This document shows, piece by piece, positions 16,489 to 25,498 of a DNA stretch of 64,000 bases. The translations under genes were made by a program, and so were the position numbers. Numbering within the stretch: position 1 is the stretch's first letter; every line of letters starts with the position of its first letter. The notes beneath the pieces are model-generated. The model ran no database searches. It saw only the letters and a list, made by a program, of their open reading frames with translations, and was not told where the DNA came from. The stretch comes from Telluria mixta (GTDB taxonomy: Bacteria > Pseudomonadota > Gammaproteobacteria > Burkholderiales > Burkholderiaceae_D). The stretch covers positions 6,634,001 through 6,698,000 of the forward strand of contig NZ_CP119520.1 of the NCBI RefSeq assembly GCF_029223865.1. The letters run 5' to 3'.

Positions 16489-17601
16489 ATGAACACCCTC
16501 GCCCGCTTCCTGCCCGCCACGCCGGGCCCTCACCGGCCGCTGCTGCGCCGCCTGGCCGACGACATCGGCCTGACCGTCATCGTGTGCATCCTGATCGCCG
16601 TCCTGATCACGCTCGTCAACGGCAGGACGTGGGAACTGTACGATCAGATGGTGTACTCCATCTGCGTGGGCCTGGTGGGGCTGGTCGTCCTCGACGGCCT
16701 GCGCTTCACCCTCCTCGACGATCCGGTGCGGCGGCGCCGCTGGCTCGTGCCGTGCCTCGTGGCGCTCGTCGCGATGGCCCCCCTCGCGCATTTGTCCGGC
16801 ATCTCGCTGGGCAGCCTGATCCTGGGCCGGCCGCTGCCCAATTTCGCCGAGTACCCGAACGACCATGGCCAGAAAGGCATGATCGGGCTCACCTTCCTGG
16901 CCATCAGCGCGATGGCCCTGCTGATCCTGAACCGCGAACGGGTCGAGCGCATCAAGCTGGAACGCACCGAGGCCAAGGCGCGCGCCGAGACGATCGAGCG
17001 CCAGGCCCTGCAGGCGCAGCTGCGCCTGCTGCAAGCCCAGATCGAGCCGCACATGCTGTTCAATACGCTGGCCAACCTGCAGGGCCTGATCGCGATCGAC
17101 CCGCAGCAGGCCAGCCGGATGCTGGACCACCTGATCCAGTACCTGCGCGCCACCCTGTCCGCCACCCGCGCCGAGACGACGACGCTGGCCCAGGAATTCG
17201 AGGCCGCCGAAGCCTATCTCGGCCTGATGGCCGTGCGCATGGGCCCGCGCCTCGCGTACCACTGCATCCTGCCCGCCGAACTGCGCAGCGCGCGGCTGCC
17301 CGCCATGCTGCTGCAGCCCCTGGTCGAAAACGCCATCATCCACGGCCTCGAACCGAAGATCGAGGGCGGCACCGTGACCGTGGAGGCAAGCGCGCGCGCC
17401 GGCCTGCTCGAGATCTGCGTCAGCGACACGGGCCTCGGCCTGGACGACACGCAGACGGCCGCCAAGGGTACCGGGGTCGGCGTGACGACGACCCGCGAAC
17501 GCCTGCAGGTGCTGTACGGCGAGCGCGCCGCCCTGACCCTCATTCCCGCCCAGCCGCACGGCGTGCTGGCCCGCCTGACGCTTCCCCTGGAGACCGCATG
17601 A
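16489..17601 (+). CDS. LytS/YehU-type sensor histidine kinase
   Basis: A 370-residue membrane kinase. The N-terminus has about four transmembrane segments (residues 27-150), followed by a short coiled coil (RVERIKLERTEAKARAETIERQ). The His_kinase domain (pfam06580 type) has the phosphoacceptor His188 in QIEPHMLFNTLANLQGL. The ATPase part has LLQPLVENAIIHGLE (N box) and SDTGLGL (G1). No periplasmic sensor domain is present, so the signal is probably sensed in the membrane. Its stop overlaps the next gene's start (ATGA), the classic coupling with its LytTR regulator. The ATG at 16489 was chosen from the start of the hydrophobic N-terminus. Confidence 0.9.
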   Translation: MNTLARFLPATPGPHRPLLRRLADDIGLTVIVCILIAVLITLVNGRTWELYDQMVYSICVGLVGLVVLDGLRFTLLDDPVRRRRWLVPCLVALVAMAPLAHLSGISLGSLILGRPLPNFAEYPNDHGQKGMIGLTFLAISAMALLILNRERVERIKLERTEAKARAETIERQALQAQLRLLQAQIEPHMLFNTLANLQGLIAIDPQQASRMLDHLIQYLRATLSATRAETTTLAQEFEAAEAYLGLMAVRMGPRLAYHCILPAELRSARLPAMLLQPLVENAIIHGLEPKIEGGTVTVEASARAGLLEICVSDTGLGLDDTQTAAKGTGVGVTTTRERLQVLYGERAALTLIPAQPHGVLARLTLPLETA

Positions 17602-18407
17602 GCACCACAGACACGACCATCCGCGCCCTGATCGCCGAGGACGAACCGATCCTCGCCGCCACGCTCGCCGCCACGCTGCGCCGCCTGTGGCCCGAACTCG
17701 AGATCGCCGGCACCGCGCCGAACGGCGTCGCGGCCGTCCAGCAGGCGCTGGAACTGCAGCCGGACATCCTGTTTTTGGACATCAAGATGCCGGGCCAGAC
17801 CGGCCTGGAAGCGGCGCAGGAACTGGCGGAGCGCTGGGAAGGTCCGCGTCCGTTCCCGCAGATCGTGTTCGTGACCGCGTACGACGACTACGCCGTGCAG
17901 GCATTCGAACAGGCCGCCGTCGACTACGTGATGAAGCCGGTGAACGACACGCGCCTGTCCCGCACCGTCGAGCGCCTCAAGGCGCGGCTGGCGCCCGCGA
18001 CGGAAAAACCAGCCGACGACGGCCTCGCGCACCTCGTCGAGCAGATGCGCGCCCTGCTGCCCGCGGCCGCCGCGCCGGCCGAGCGCCTGACCGTGATCCG
18101 CGCCGCGGTCGGCAACATCATCCGCATGATTCCCGTGCAGGACGTGGCCTATTTCCAGGCGCTCGACAAATACGTCAACGTGGCCAGCCCCTCGGGCGAT
18201 GCGCTGATCCGCCTGAGTCTGAAAGACCTGCTGCCGCAGCTCGACGCCGACCAGTTCCGCCAGATCAGCCGCGGCGCCATCGTCAACATGCGGCACGTGA
18301 CGAGCGCCAGCCGCGACGAAACCGGCAAGCTGACGCTGCACCTGCGCGACCGGACCGACACCCTGCGTGTCAGCCCGTTGTTCGCGCACCTGTTCCGGCA
18401 GATGTGA
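17598..18407 (+). CDS. LytTR family response regulator
   Basis: 269 residues. The receiver domain (about 9-125) has acidic residues EDEP, phosphoacceptor Asp61 in ILFLDIKMPG, the Thr of VFVTAYDDYAVQAF and Lys in VMKPVND. The C-terminal LytTR DNA-binding domain (about 160-269) has IRMIPVQDVAYFQALDKYVNV and FRQISRGAIVNMRHV. It is translationally coupled to the preceding kinase, giving an AlgR/LytR-type pair. LytTR regulators control few targets, often adjacent; the convergent acetylesterase is 13 bp away. The target is not evident from sequence. Confidence 0.92.
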   Translation: MSTTDTTIRALIAEDEPILAATLAATLRRLWPELEIAGTAPNGVAAVQQALELQPDILFLDIKMPGQTGLEAAQELAERWEGPRPFPQIVFVTAYDDYAVQAFEQAAVDYVMKPVNDTRLSRTVERLKARLAPATEKPADDGLAHLVEQMRALLPAAAAPAERLTVIRAAVGNIIRMIPVQDVAYFQALDKYVNVASPSGDALIRLSLKDLLPQLDADQFRQISRGAIVNMRHVTSASRDETGKLTLHLRDRTDTLRVSPLFAHLFRQM

Positions 18408-18420
18408 TCAGCGCAAAGGA

Positions 18421-20349
18421 TCAGCGAACGTCCAGCCCGAACGGCGCGGCCGGCAGGCCATCGCCGCCGAACAGGTTCACGAACGGCGCATCGGCCCACG
18501 CATAGCGCACGCGCGTGACGCCGGCCGTGGCCGCGCCGGGCAGGATCACGGTGTCGCCCGCCACGCGCGCGTCGGCATAACGGCACGCCTTGTCCGCGCA
18601 CACTTCGAAGCCGATGGCGCGGTCGGCCGAATAGGTCTTCAGGCCGCCGCCCGTATCCTTGAACGTCACGACGATGTCGGCACCGCTGCGCGCCGCCGCG
18701 ACGGCCGTCGGGCTGCCGGGCGCCGTCTTCTCGCCGTATGCGACGGCGCGTGCCGCCCGCGCGAGGCGCTCGCCGACGACCGTCTTCTGGGTCGGGTGGA
18801 TGTCGAAGCGGTCGCCCACGTCGAGTGTGACGGCCAGCCCCGCATGCGGATCGCGCGCGACGGTGTCGGCCTGCGCGGCGCGCAGCTCCGCCCAGCTGGA
18901 ATCGCCCGGCGCCGTTGCCGTCGATCCGTACGAGGTCAGTTGCACGACGAGGAAAGGCAGTGCCGGCTGGCCGAAGCGCTGGCGCCAGTCGCGCATCAGC
19001 AGCGGCAGCAGGCTGCGGTATTCCTCCGGTCCTCCCGGATTGCCCGCGTCCTGGTTGGCATTCGCTTCGCCCTGGTACCACGCCGCCAGCCTGAATTTGT
19101 AGCCGACCAGCGGCGCGATCATGCCGTTGTACAGCGTCGTGTAGCTCGTCAACATGTCCCAGGGTGCCGGCGGGACGGCGAGGCCCTTCAGTGCGCTGCC
19201 GCGCCGGACCTTCCACGCGGCCGGCAGCGGGATCGCCTGGCCGTCGCTCAGGCCGATGGTGCGGTTGGCCGGTGCGCCCGTCGGTCCCGCGCCGCCCAGT
19301 ACGCGCATGACGATCACGTTGCGGCCCGGCTTGAACACGCCCGCCGGCACCGCGTAGTCGCGCGCCAGCCAGGCCAGGCCGGCGCCGCCCACGCGCTGGC
19401 CGTTGACCCAGGTGGTGTCGTACGTGTCGACGGGACCAAGGTGCAGCGCGTTCGCCGCCCGCGCCTGCGCGTCCGTCAACGTGACGGCCGTGCGGTACCA
19501 CGTCACGCCGTCGAAATCCTTGAAGGCGGCGGGCGTGGCGGCGGGCCAGGCGCTGTCGTCGAAGCCGGGTGCGACCCAGGCCCGCTGCGCGGCCGTGGCC
19601 GGGTCGTGCGCGCGCCACCATGCTTCCGTGCGCGCGTCCTGGGCGCGCATCGCGGCGGCCGGGTCCTTGCCGTATTGCGCCACGAGGTCGATGCCGGTCT
19701 TGTAGTCGCCGAACGTGCGCAGCGACTCCGCGCCGATCCAGCCCTGGACCGTGCTGCCGCCCCAGCTGGCCTGGATGAAGCCGACCGGCACCTTGTAGTC
19801 CGCCTGCAGCGAACGGGCCATGTAGTAGCAGACGGCCGACGCGTCACCGATGCTGTCCGCCGTCGCGCGCGTCCACGCGGCCGGCGCGAGGAGGTCGTCC
19901 TGCGGCGCCATCGCGCTGTGGCGCGGGACGTTCAGGTAGCGGAGGTTGTCGTTCTGCGCGGTATACGTGGCGCCGATCGCATTCGTCGACGCGCGCTGCG
20001 CGAATTCCATGTTCGACTGGCCCGAGCACAGGTAGACGTCGCCGACGAGGATGTCGGCGCGGCTGACCGTCTGGCCGTTCGACGTCACGGTCAATCCGTA
20101 CGGCCCGCCCGCCGCTTGCGCCGGCAGTTGCACCTTCCACTTGCCCTGGGCATCCGCGCTGCCGCTCGCCGTCCGGCTGCCCAGGGTCACGGTCACCTTG
20201 CTGCCCGCGCCGGCCGTGCCCCACACGGCGATGGGTTGCTCGCGCTGCAGCACGGCGTGGTCGGAAAAGATGCGCGCGAGGCCGAGGTCGGCCGCCTGGG
20301 CCGGCGCGAAGGCGGCGCCAAGTGCGAGTAACAGGAAGGTCTGCTTCAT
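18421..20349 (-). CDS. Sialate-O-acetylesterase family (SGNH) carbohydrate esterase
   Basis: About 642 residues with a signal peptide (AFAPAQA-AD, about residue 19). The SGNH-type catalytic core has the nucleophile block CSGQSNM (Ser112), the GGST block near 190, AWYQGEAN and the catalytic Asp-His in DRFDIHPTQK. A beta-sandwich insert (FDDSAWPAATPA...) splits the core, as in sialate O-acetylesterase-like enzymes. In xyloglucan loci such enzymes remove O-acetyl groups from the side chains, and the adjacent GH74 genes support that role. The ATG at 20349 is preferred over a TTG at 20370 because it directly precedes the signal peptide. A terminator sits only about 20 bp upstream of the start. Confidence 0.86.
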   Translation of the reverse strand: MKQTFLLLALGAAFAPAQAADLGLARIFSDHAVLQREQPIAVWGTAGAGSKVTVTLGSRTASGSADAQGKWKVQLPAQAAGGPYGLTVTSNGQTVSRADILVGDVYLCSGQSNMEFAQRASTNAIGATYTAQNDNLRYLNVPRHSAMAPQDDLLAPAAWTRATADSIGDASAVCYYMARSLQADYKVPVGFIQASWGGSTVQGWIGAESLRTFGDYKTGIDLVAQYGKDPAAAMRAQDARTEAWWRAHDPATAAQRAWVAPGFDDSAWPAATPAAFKDFDGVTWYRTAVTLTDAQARAANALHLGPVDTYDTTWVNGQRVGGAGLAWLARDYAVPAGVFKPGRNVIVMRVLGGAGPTGAPANRTIGLSDGQAIPLPAAWKVRRGSALKGLAVPPAPWDMLTSYTTLYNGMIAPLVGYKFRLAAWYQGEANANQDAGNPGGPEEYRSLLPLLMRDWRQRFGQPALPFLVVQLTSYGSTATAPGDSSWAELRAAQADTVARDPHAGLAVTLDVGDRFDIHPTQKTVVGERLARAARAVAYGEKTAPGSPTAVAAARSGADIVVTFKDTGGGLKTYSADRAIGFEVCADKACRYADARVAGDTVILPGAATAGVTRVRYAWADAPFVNLFGGDGLPAAPFGLDVR

Positions 20350-20368
20350 GATGTGTCGTTCTCGATGC

Positions 20369-20400
20369 AAAAAAAACCACCGCGGCCGGCGCCGCGGTGG
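20369..20400 (-). terminator. Terminator between GH74-1 and the acetylesterase
   Basis: On the minus strand CCACCGCGGC pairs with GCCGCGGTGG around a 4-nt loop, followed by eight T residues. It lies 10 bp after the GH74-1 stop and ends about 20 bp before the esterase start codon. There is no room for a promoter in between, so esterase expression must come from readthrough or regulated anti-termination. Confidence 0.92.
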
Positions 20401-20410
20401 TCCACACTGC

Positions 20411-22729
20411 TCAGTTAGTATAGATCAGGCCACGGCCGGTGCCGCTGAAGTAGATGCGCCCGTACGTGTTCCAGTCGGCCGCGATCGCGCCGATGCCGCC
20501 GTACTGGTGCGCGTCATCGTTGTAGCGCGCCCAGGTCGCACCGCCATCGTCCGAGTGCCAGATGCCCCACACGCCATTCATCGTGCCGACGACGTAGATC
20601 GCGGCCGAGTACGGGGATCCGGCCTGCGCCTTGCCCAGTGCGATCGCGCTGGCGCCCTGCAACTGGGCCGTCGAACCGCTGGCCGCGACCGACGCGAAGC
20701 CGTTCAGCTTCGTCCAGGTCCCACCCGAATCCAGCGAGTGGTACACGGCGTTGCCGTCGGCCAGCCAGAGGTCGCCCTCGGCGTTCGGATTGGCCACCAT
20801 AGCCGTGATCCAGTACGCGTTGGGGGCCAGGTTGGCCGACACCGAGCCCTGGCTCAGCGTGAACGTATGGCCGCCGTTCGTCGAGACATAGACCTTGCCC
20901 GCCGTGCCCCAGAATGCGCCGCCCGAATCGTAGGCATAGACCTTGTTCGCATTCTTCCGGTCGGCCACCAGGCGGTAGCCGCGATCCCAGCCGAGGCTGG
21001 CAAGTGCCGGCAGGTTGGTCGACGTCCAGCGCGAGCCGTTGTTCGTGGAATAAGACGGCACCGAGTTGGCGGGCGCCCAGACCACGTTGCTGCGCGACGT
21101 GGCCACGATGCTGCCCGTGCTGCCTTTGTTGGTGGACGCGCCGGTCGGCAGCTTCGCGAAGTTCGACCACGTGTTGCCGCCGTCGCCGGACCAGAAGCCG
21201 AAGGCGGTGCCGGACGAGTTCTGGACGCCGGCGCCGACGAGGAACGTCGGATCGGACCACAGCACGTCGGCGTAGTTGCCGTTGCTCCAGGTGGCGGAGG
21301 GCCCCCTGGTCGGCGCCGTCGCGAGATCCGTCTGCAGCCACGTGCCGATGTCGCCGGCGCTGTTGACGAACTTGTACGACGCGCCGGCCGGCGGCGTGAC
21401 GAGCGCCTGGGTGGCGGTCTCCTCGAGATTGGTGACCGCGCCGTTCCAGCCCGGCGTGTTCGCCGACGCGTTCCGGGTTTCCACGACGCCGCCGCCATGG
21501 ACGTGCGAGATGTGGTCGGGATTGGACGGGTCGATCTCGATGTCGTCCACCCAGCCCCCGACGCCGCTGCCCGCCGGCGTATGCGGCATGCCCTGCTCGA
21601 TCTCGCGCCAGGTGTTGCCGCCGTCGACCGACAGTTGGACGATCTGGCCGGAGCCCCAGGTGTTCGAGACGCCCAGCGCGATGCGGGCGGTCGGGCCGCT
21701 GCCGTACACGGACAGGCCGCCGTAGCCGGCGTTGGCATTGCTGGCGAGCGGGGTCCACGTACCGCCGCTGAACTTGTAGAGATAGCCGGGACCCGCGACA
21801 CCCGGGCCGGCGCCCGCACTGAACGCGACATAGAACGTGCCGTCCGCTGCACGTACCGCGTGCGGGATGTAGTAGCCGGATACGGCCGACGGCACCGCCA
21901 CCGGCGTCCACGACGCACCGCCGTTCACGGACTTGTACAGGGTCGAGGTCAGGCCCGCCGCGCTGGCGTAGTCCTGGGCGATGGCGGCATACAGCGTCGG
22001 CGTCGGCGTGCCGGTGCCCCTGGTCGACGTATCGAACATGAGCGATTCGACGCCCGTCACCCAGCCGCCCATCGTGTTGACCTGGTCGTTCGTCAGCTGC
22101 AGGGTCGCCAGCGACGTGACCTGGGCCCACGTGCGGCCGGCGTCCGTGCTCTTCCACAGGCCGGCCGTGCGCGAGCCGTAAAACAGCGTCGACGGATTGT
22201 TGGGGTCGACCGCCAGGCGTTCGCCGATCGCGCGGGCGGGATTGTTGCCCCCGACCGGGAACGGCAGGTCGTAATGCGTCCACGTGGTGCCGCGGTCATT
22301 GGACACATAGATGCGGCCGTTGCCTTCGAAGGTGTACATGCCGGTGACCATGTAGACCAGCTGGTCGTTGTTCGGATCGAGGGCGATGCTTTCGACGCCG
22401 TGGAACCGGCTCTCGCCGCCACCGAAGCCCTGGCCATCGGTGATGGGCGTCCACGACGACGTGGCGGCATTCCAGCGGTAGGCGCCGCCGATGTCCGTGC
22501 GTGCGTATTCGACGTTCGCGGTGGTCGGATGGTAGACCAGGCCGGTGACGTAGCCGCCGCCGCCCCACTTCACGCTCGCATAGCTGGTGGCCGAGCCGGT
22601 GGTGGCGGCGAGGACGGGCGCGGTGCCCGACGCGCCCGGGGTCGTGCCGCCGCCGCTGCAGCCCGCAAGTAGCGACGCGAGCAGGGCCGCAAGCAGCGCC
22701 GGGATGACGATATTGTGCTTCCGATGCAT
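20411..22729 (-). CDS. GH74 xyloglucanase lipoprotein (paralogue 1)
   Basis: 772 residues with a lipobox LLAGC (Cys24), so an outer-membrane lipoprotein is expected. The rest is a GH74 double seven-blade propeller of BNR-type repeats (NDRGTTWTHY, STDAGRTW, NGGASWTPV, DGGNTWSNF, DGGATWARY). The likely catalytic Asp79 lies in ARTDIGGAYRW; a second Asp is expected in the C-terminal propeller, for example in ADVLWSDP. GH74 enzymes are inverting endo-xyloglucanases. The length fits a catalytic domain without extra modules. GAGGAGACACC precedes the ATG. It follows paralogue 2 on the same strand with a strong hairpin between them. Confidence 0.9.
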   Translation of the reverse strand: MHRKHNIVIPALLAALLASLLAGCSGGGTTPGASGTAPVLAATTGSATSYASVKWGGGGYVTGLVYHPTTANVEYARTDIGGAYRWNAATSSWTPITDGQGFGGGESRFHGVESIALDPNNDQLVYMVTGMYTFEGNGRIYVSNDRGTTWTHYDLPFPVGGNNPARAIGERLAVDPNNPSTLFYGSRTAGLWKSTDAGRTWAQVTSLATLQLTNDQVNTMGGWVTGVESLMFDTSTRGTGTPTPTLYAAIAQDYASAAGLTSTLYKSVNGGASWTPVAVPSAVSGYYIPHAVRAADGTFYVAFSAGAGPGVAGPGYLYKFSGGTWTPLASNANAGYGGLSVYGSGPTARIALGVSNTWGSGQIVQLSVDGGNTWREIEQGMPHTPAGSGVGGWVDDIEIDPSNPDHISHVHGGGVVETRNASANTPGWNGAVTNLEETATQALVTPPAGASYKFVNSAGDIGTWLQTDLATAPTRGPSATWSNGNYADVLWSDPTFLVGAGVQNSSGTAFGFWSGDGGNTWSNFAKLPTGASTNKGSTGSIVATSRSNVVWAPANSVPSYSTNNGSRWTSTNLPALASLGWDRGYRLVADRKNANKVYAYDSGGAFWGTAGKVYVSTNGGHTFTLSQGSVSANLAPNAYWITAMVANPNAEGDLWLADGNAVYHSLDSGGTWTKLNGFASVAASGSTAQLQGASAIALGKAQAGSPYSAAIYVVGTMNGVWGIWHSDDGGATWARYNDDAHQYGGIGAIAADWNTYGRIYFSGTGRGLIYTN

Positions 22730-22754
22730 GGTGTCTCCTCGAAAAGGATGGAAT

Positions 22755-22813
22755 GACGTAGCGCCGCCGCGCCGGCACGGTGATGTGCCGGCGCGGCGGT
22801 CATTGGCTACGTC
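22755..22813 (-). terminator. Large hairpin between the two GH74 genes
   Basis: A perfect 15-bp stem (22764-22778 with 22785-22799, loop GGTGAT) is enclosed by a second 8-bp stem GACGTAGC/GCTACGTC (22755-22762 with 22806-22813). There is no T-tract on either strand. It begins 14 bp after the GH74-2 stop. It looks more like an RNA 3'-end stabiliser or partial terminator than a full stop, and would make upstream GH74-2 mRNA more abundant than GH74-1. Confidence 0.75.
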
Positions 22814-22826
22814 AGGTCCGCATGAC

Positions 22827-25169
22827 TCAGTTGGTATAGATCACGCCACGTCCGTTGCCGCTGAAGTAGATGCGTCCGTACGTGCTCCAGTCCGCCGCGA
22901 TCACGCCGATGCCGGCGTACTGGTGGGCGTCGTCGTTGAAGCGCGCCCAGGTTGCGCCGCCATCGTCGGAGTGCCAGATGCCCCACACGCCGCCCCGCGT
23001 GCCCACGACGTAGACCGCGGCCGAGTACGACGCGCCTGCCTGCGCCTTGCCCAGCGCGATCCTGGCGGCGCCTGGCAGCGGCCCCGTCGAGCCGCTGGCG
23101 GCGACCGTCGCGAAGCCGGAGAGCTTGGTCCAGCTTGCACCCGAGTTGGTCGAGTGGTACACGGCGTTGCCGTCGGTCACCCAGAGGTCGCCCGAGGCGT
23201 TGGGATTGCCCACCATCGTCGTGAGCCCGAAATCATTCGGGGCGAAGTTCGCCGCGACCGAACCCTGGACCAGCGCAAACGAATGGCCGCCATCGGTCGA
23301 CTGGTAGACCTTGCCCGTCGTGCTGTTCCACCACGCGCCGCCGCCATCGAAGGCGTAGACCTTGTTCGGGCTCTGGCGGTCGACGACCAGGCGATAGGCG
23401 TTGTTCAGGCCGCCGTTGGGCGTGGGCAGGCCGCTGACCTGGGTCCAGCTGGCACCGTTGTTCGAGGTCCACGACGGGATCGAGTTGGCGGGTGCCCAGA
23501 CGATGTTGTTGCGCGACGTCGTCACGATGCTCACCGTGTCGGCGAAGTTGGTGGAGGCACCGGCGGGGAGCGATGCGAAGTTCGACCACGAATTGCCGCT
23601 GTCGCCGGACCATGAGCCGTAGGCGACCGTCGACCCGCCGGAGATGATGCCGGCAGCGACGATGTAGTTCGGATCGGACCACAACACGTCGGCGGCGTCG
23701 CCATTGCCCCATGCGCTGTTGGGCGTCCTGGTCGGCGTCGCCGCGAGGTCCGTCTGGACCCAGTTGCCGATATCGCCCGCGCTGTTGACGAACTTGTACG
23801 ACGCGCCCGCCGGCGGCGTGACGAGCGCCAGGGTCGCGGTTTCCTCGAGGTTGTTGACCGGAGCGTCCCAGCTCGGGCTGGCCGCCGACGCGTTCCAGGT
23901 TTCCCAGACACCGCCGCCGTGAATGTGCAGGATGTGATCCTTGTTGGTCGGATCGATTTCGATGTCGTCCACCCAGCCCCGGAAGCCTCCGCCCCAATGC
24001 TGCATGCCGTCCGCGATTTCGCGCCAGCTGCCGGGGGCGCCGCCGGCGTCGGACAGCTGGACGACCGGCTGGCCGGCGCTCCAGGTACCGGTCACGGCCA
24101 GCGCGATGCGCGCCGTCGAGCCGGTGCCGAAGACGGACACGCCGCCGTAGCCACCCTGCGTGGTGGTGGCGAGCTGGGTCCAGGACTCGTTGAAGTTCAC
24201 GCCGCCGAACCGGTAGAGGTAACCGGGACCGCCGGCGCCCTGCCCGGCGTTCTTGTTGAACACCACGTAGTAGTTGCCGTCGCTGGTGCGCACCATGTGC
24301 GGGACGTAGTAGCCGGACACGCTGGACGGCACCGACACCGGCGTCCACGAGGCGCCGCCGTTGACGGACTTGTACATGGTCGAGGTCAGGCCCGCCTTCT
24401 GAACGTAGTCCGGCGCGATGGCGGCGTACATGATCCACGTCGTCGCCCCGCCGCCCACGTTCGAGTTGTCGAACATGATCTGCTCGACGCCCACCGGAGA
24501 ACTACCGAGCCCCTGGATCTCGCTGGCCGACAGCACCTTGCTCGATAAACCGGTCTGGGTCCAGGTCTGGCCCGAGTTCGTGCTCTTCCACAGGCCGGCC
24601 GTGCGCGAGGCGTAGAACAGCGTCGACGGGTTGGTGGGGTCGGCCTTCAGGCGTTCGCCGATGGCGCGGGCATTCTCGTTGCCGCCCACCGGGAACGGCA
24701 GGTCGTAGTGCGTCCAGCTGGCACCGCGGTCGCCCGAGACATAGATGCGGCCGTTGATCGGGGTGCCTTGCCAGTCGTGCGAAACGATGCCCGTGACCAG
24801 GTACACCTTGTTGTCGTTGGTCGGATCGACGGCAATGCTTTCGACGCCGTGGAAGGCACCGTCGCCCCCGCCGAACCCGATGCCGTCGGTGATGGGCGTC
24901 CACGAGCCGCCGCCGTTCCAGCGGTAGGCGCCGCCGACGTCGGTGCGGGCGTACATGACGTTGTAGCTGGTCGGATGGTAGATGAGGCCGGTGACGTAGC
25001 CGCCGCCGCCCCACTTCACGCTCGTGTAGGACGTGGCCGAGCCGACGGTGGCCGCGACGGCGGGGGCTTGCGCCGTGGCCGACGGGCCGGCGGTGCGGTC
25101 GCCGCCACTGCAACCGGCGACGAGTGCCGCGAGCGCCGCCGAGATGATGATGCTGTGCTTCCGATACAT
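22827..25169 (-). CDS. GH74 xyloglucanase lipoprotein (paralogue 2)
   Basis: 780 residues with a lipobox LVAGC (Cys20). It has the same double-propeller GH74 organisation as the gene downstream, with ARTDVGGAYRW carrying the likely catalytic Asp and BNR motifs such as GDRGASWTHY, STNSGQTW, GDSGNSW and DGGATWARF. The two proteins are co-linear over their whole length and clearly arose by tandem duplication, but they differ in many loops. They may differ in endo/exo behaviour or in side-chain tolerance. It has its own promoter and palindromic operator and a GAGGAG ribosome site. It is expected to work at the cell surface with TonB receptor 2. Confidence 0.9.
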   Translation of the reverse strand: MYRKHSIIISAALAALVAGCSGGDRTAGPSATAQAPAVAATVGSATSYTSVKWGGGGYVTGLIYHPTSYNVMYARTDVGGAYRWNGGGSWTPITDGIGFGGGDGAFHGVESIAVDPTNDNKVYLVTGIVSHDWQGTPINGRIYVSGDRGASWTHYDLPFPVGGNENARAIGERLKADPTNPSTLFYASRTAGLWKSTNSGQTWTQTGLSSKVLSASEIQGLGSSPVGVEQIMFDNSNVGGGATTWIMYAAIAPDYVQKAGLTSTMYKSVNGGASWTPVSVPSSVSGYYVPHMVRTSDGNYYVVFNKNAGQGAGGPGYLYRFGGVNFNESWTQLATTTQGGYGGVSVFGTGSTARIALAVTGTWSAGQPVVQLSDAGGAPGSWREIADGMQHWGGGFRGWVDDIEIDPTNKDHILHIHGGGVWETWNASAASPSWDAPVNNLEETATLALVTPPAGASYKFVNSAGDIGNWVQTDLAATPTRTPNSAWGNGDAADVLWSDPNYIVAAGIISGGSTVAYGSWSGDSGNSWSNFASLPAGASTNFADTVSIVTTSRNNIVWAPANSIPSWTSNNGASWTQVSGLPTPNGGLNNAYRLVVDRQSPNKVYAFDGGGAWWNSTTGKVYQSTDGGHSFALVQGSVAANFAPNDFGLTTMVGNPNASGDLWVTDGNAVYHSTNSGASWTKLSGFATVAASGSTGPLPGAARIALGKAQAGASYSAAVYVVGTRGGVWGIWHSDDGGATWARFNDDAHQYAGIGVIAADWSTYGRIYFSGNGRGVIYTN

Positions 25170-25287
25170 GAGATCTCCTCTATAGATTGGCTTGGGATGT
25201 AGCTCCGCTGCCTGGCTGCCCCGGCATACGTGTGCCGGTGCTGTTATGGTTGCAACTGTCTTGCTCCCTTGGACATCCCCGATCGGA

Positions 25288-25301
25288 ACACATTAATGTG
25301 T
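25288..25301. promoter_or_regulatory. Candidate operator ACACATTAATGTGT
   Basis: A perfect 14-bp palindrome in the early leader of the GH74 transcript. Its 8-bp core CATTAATG recurs in the TonB receptor 2 promoter region (28607-28614). The position downstream of the -10 box suits a repressor roadblock. Confidence 0.5.
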
Positions 25302-25330
25302 CGAGTCGTTTTTATTAACAAACCTTAAGG

Positions 25331-25360
25331 AGTTTAATGCCCGCTTTTTTCGACTGTCAA
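25331..25360 (-). promoter_or_regulatory. Promoter of the GH74 genes
   Basis: On the minus strand the consensus -35 TTGACA (25355-25360) is separated by 18 bp from TAAACT (25331-25336). This matches the TTGACT-N18-TAGACT promoter of TonB receptor 2 in layout and sequence, so both may answer to the same control. A CATTAATG palindrome lies about 30 bp downstream of the -10 box. Confidence 0.6.
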
Positions 25361-25435
25361 CAAAACTCACGGTTACAGGGGATGTAACGAGAAATGAAAT
25401 TGCTTTACCTCAAGATCTTGTTGTTGGTGGCGTAG

Positions 25436-25458
25436 AAAAAAGGCGGCCGAAGCCGCCT
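25436..25458 (-). terminator. Rho-independent terminator of TonB receptor 2
   Basis: On the minus strand AGGCGGC pairs with GCCGCCT around a four-base loop and is followed by six T residues. It lies 40 bp after the receptor stop and separates the receptor from the GH74 genes. Confidence 0.88.
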
Positions 25459-25498
25459 AAACATCTGCAGTCAGCAGAGGAGAGAAACCTGGTCCGCG

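Larger units (their letters stand above)
25170..25498. other. Intergenic region between TonB receptor 2 and GH74-2
   Basis: 329 bp without a gene. In transcription order it holds the receptor terminator (25436-25458), an AT-rich stretch, the GH74-2 promoter (25331-25360), a 14-bp palindrome (25288-25301) and then about 118 bp of leader. The leader carries a small hairpin, CGGCACACGT with ATACGTGTGCCGG-like complementarity, around 25218-25238. Confidence 0.6.

Noticed and set aside
16374..17559. The minus-strand extension of the second ribonuclease Z frame up to 17559
   Set aside because: It is antisense to the LytS-type kinase and has no homology-like sequence; the true N-terminus of ribonuclease Z is in the other frame at 16373.
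25288..25301. The CATTAATG palindrome as part of a terminator
   Set aside because: There is no GC stem or T-tract, and a good terminator for the upstream gene already lies at 25436-25458.
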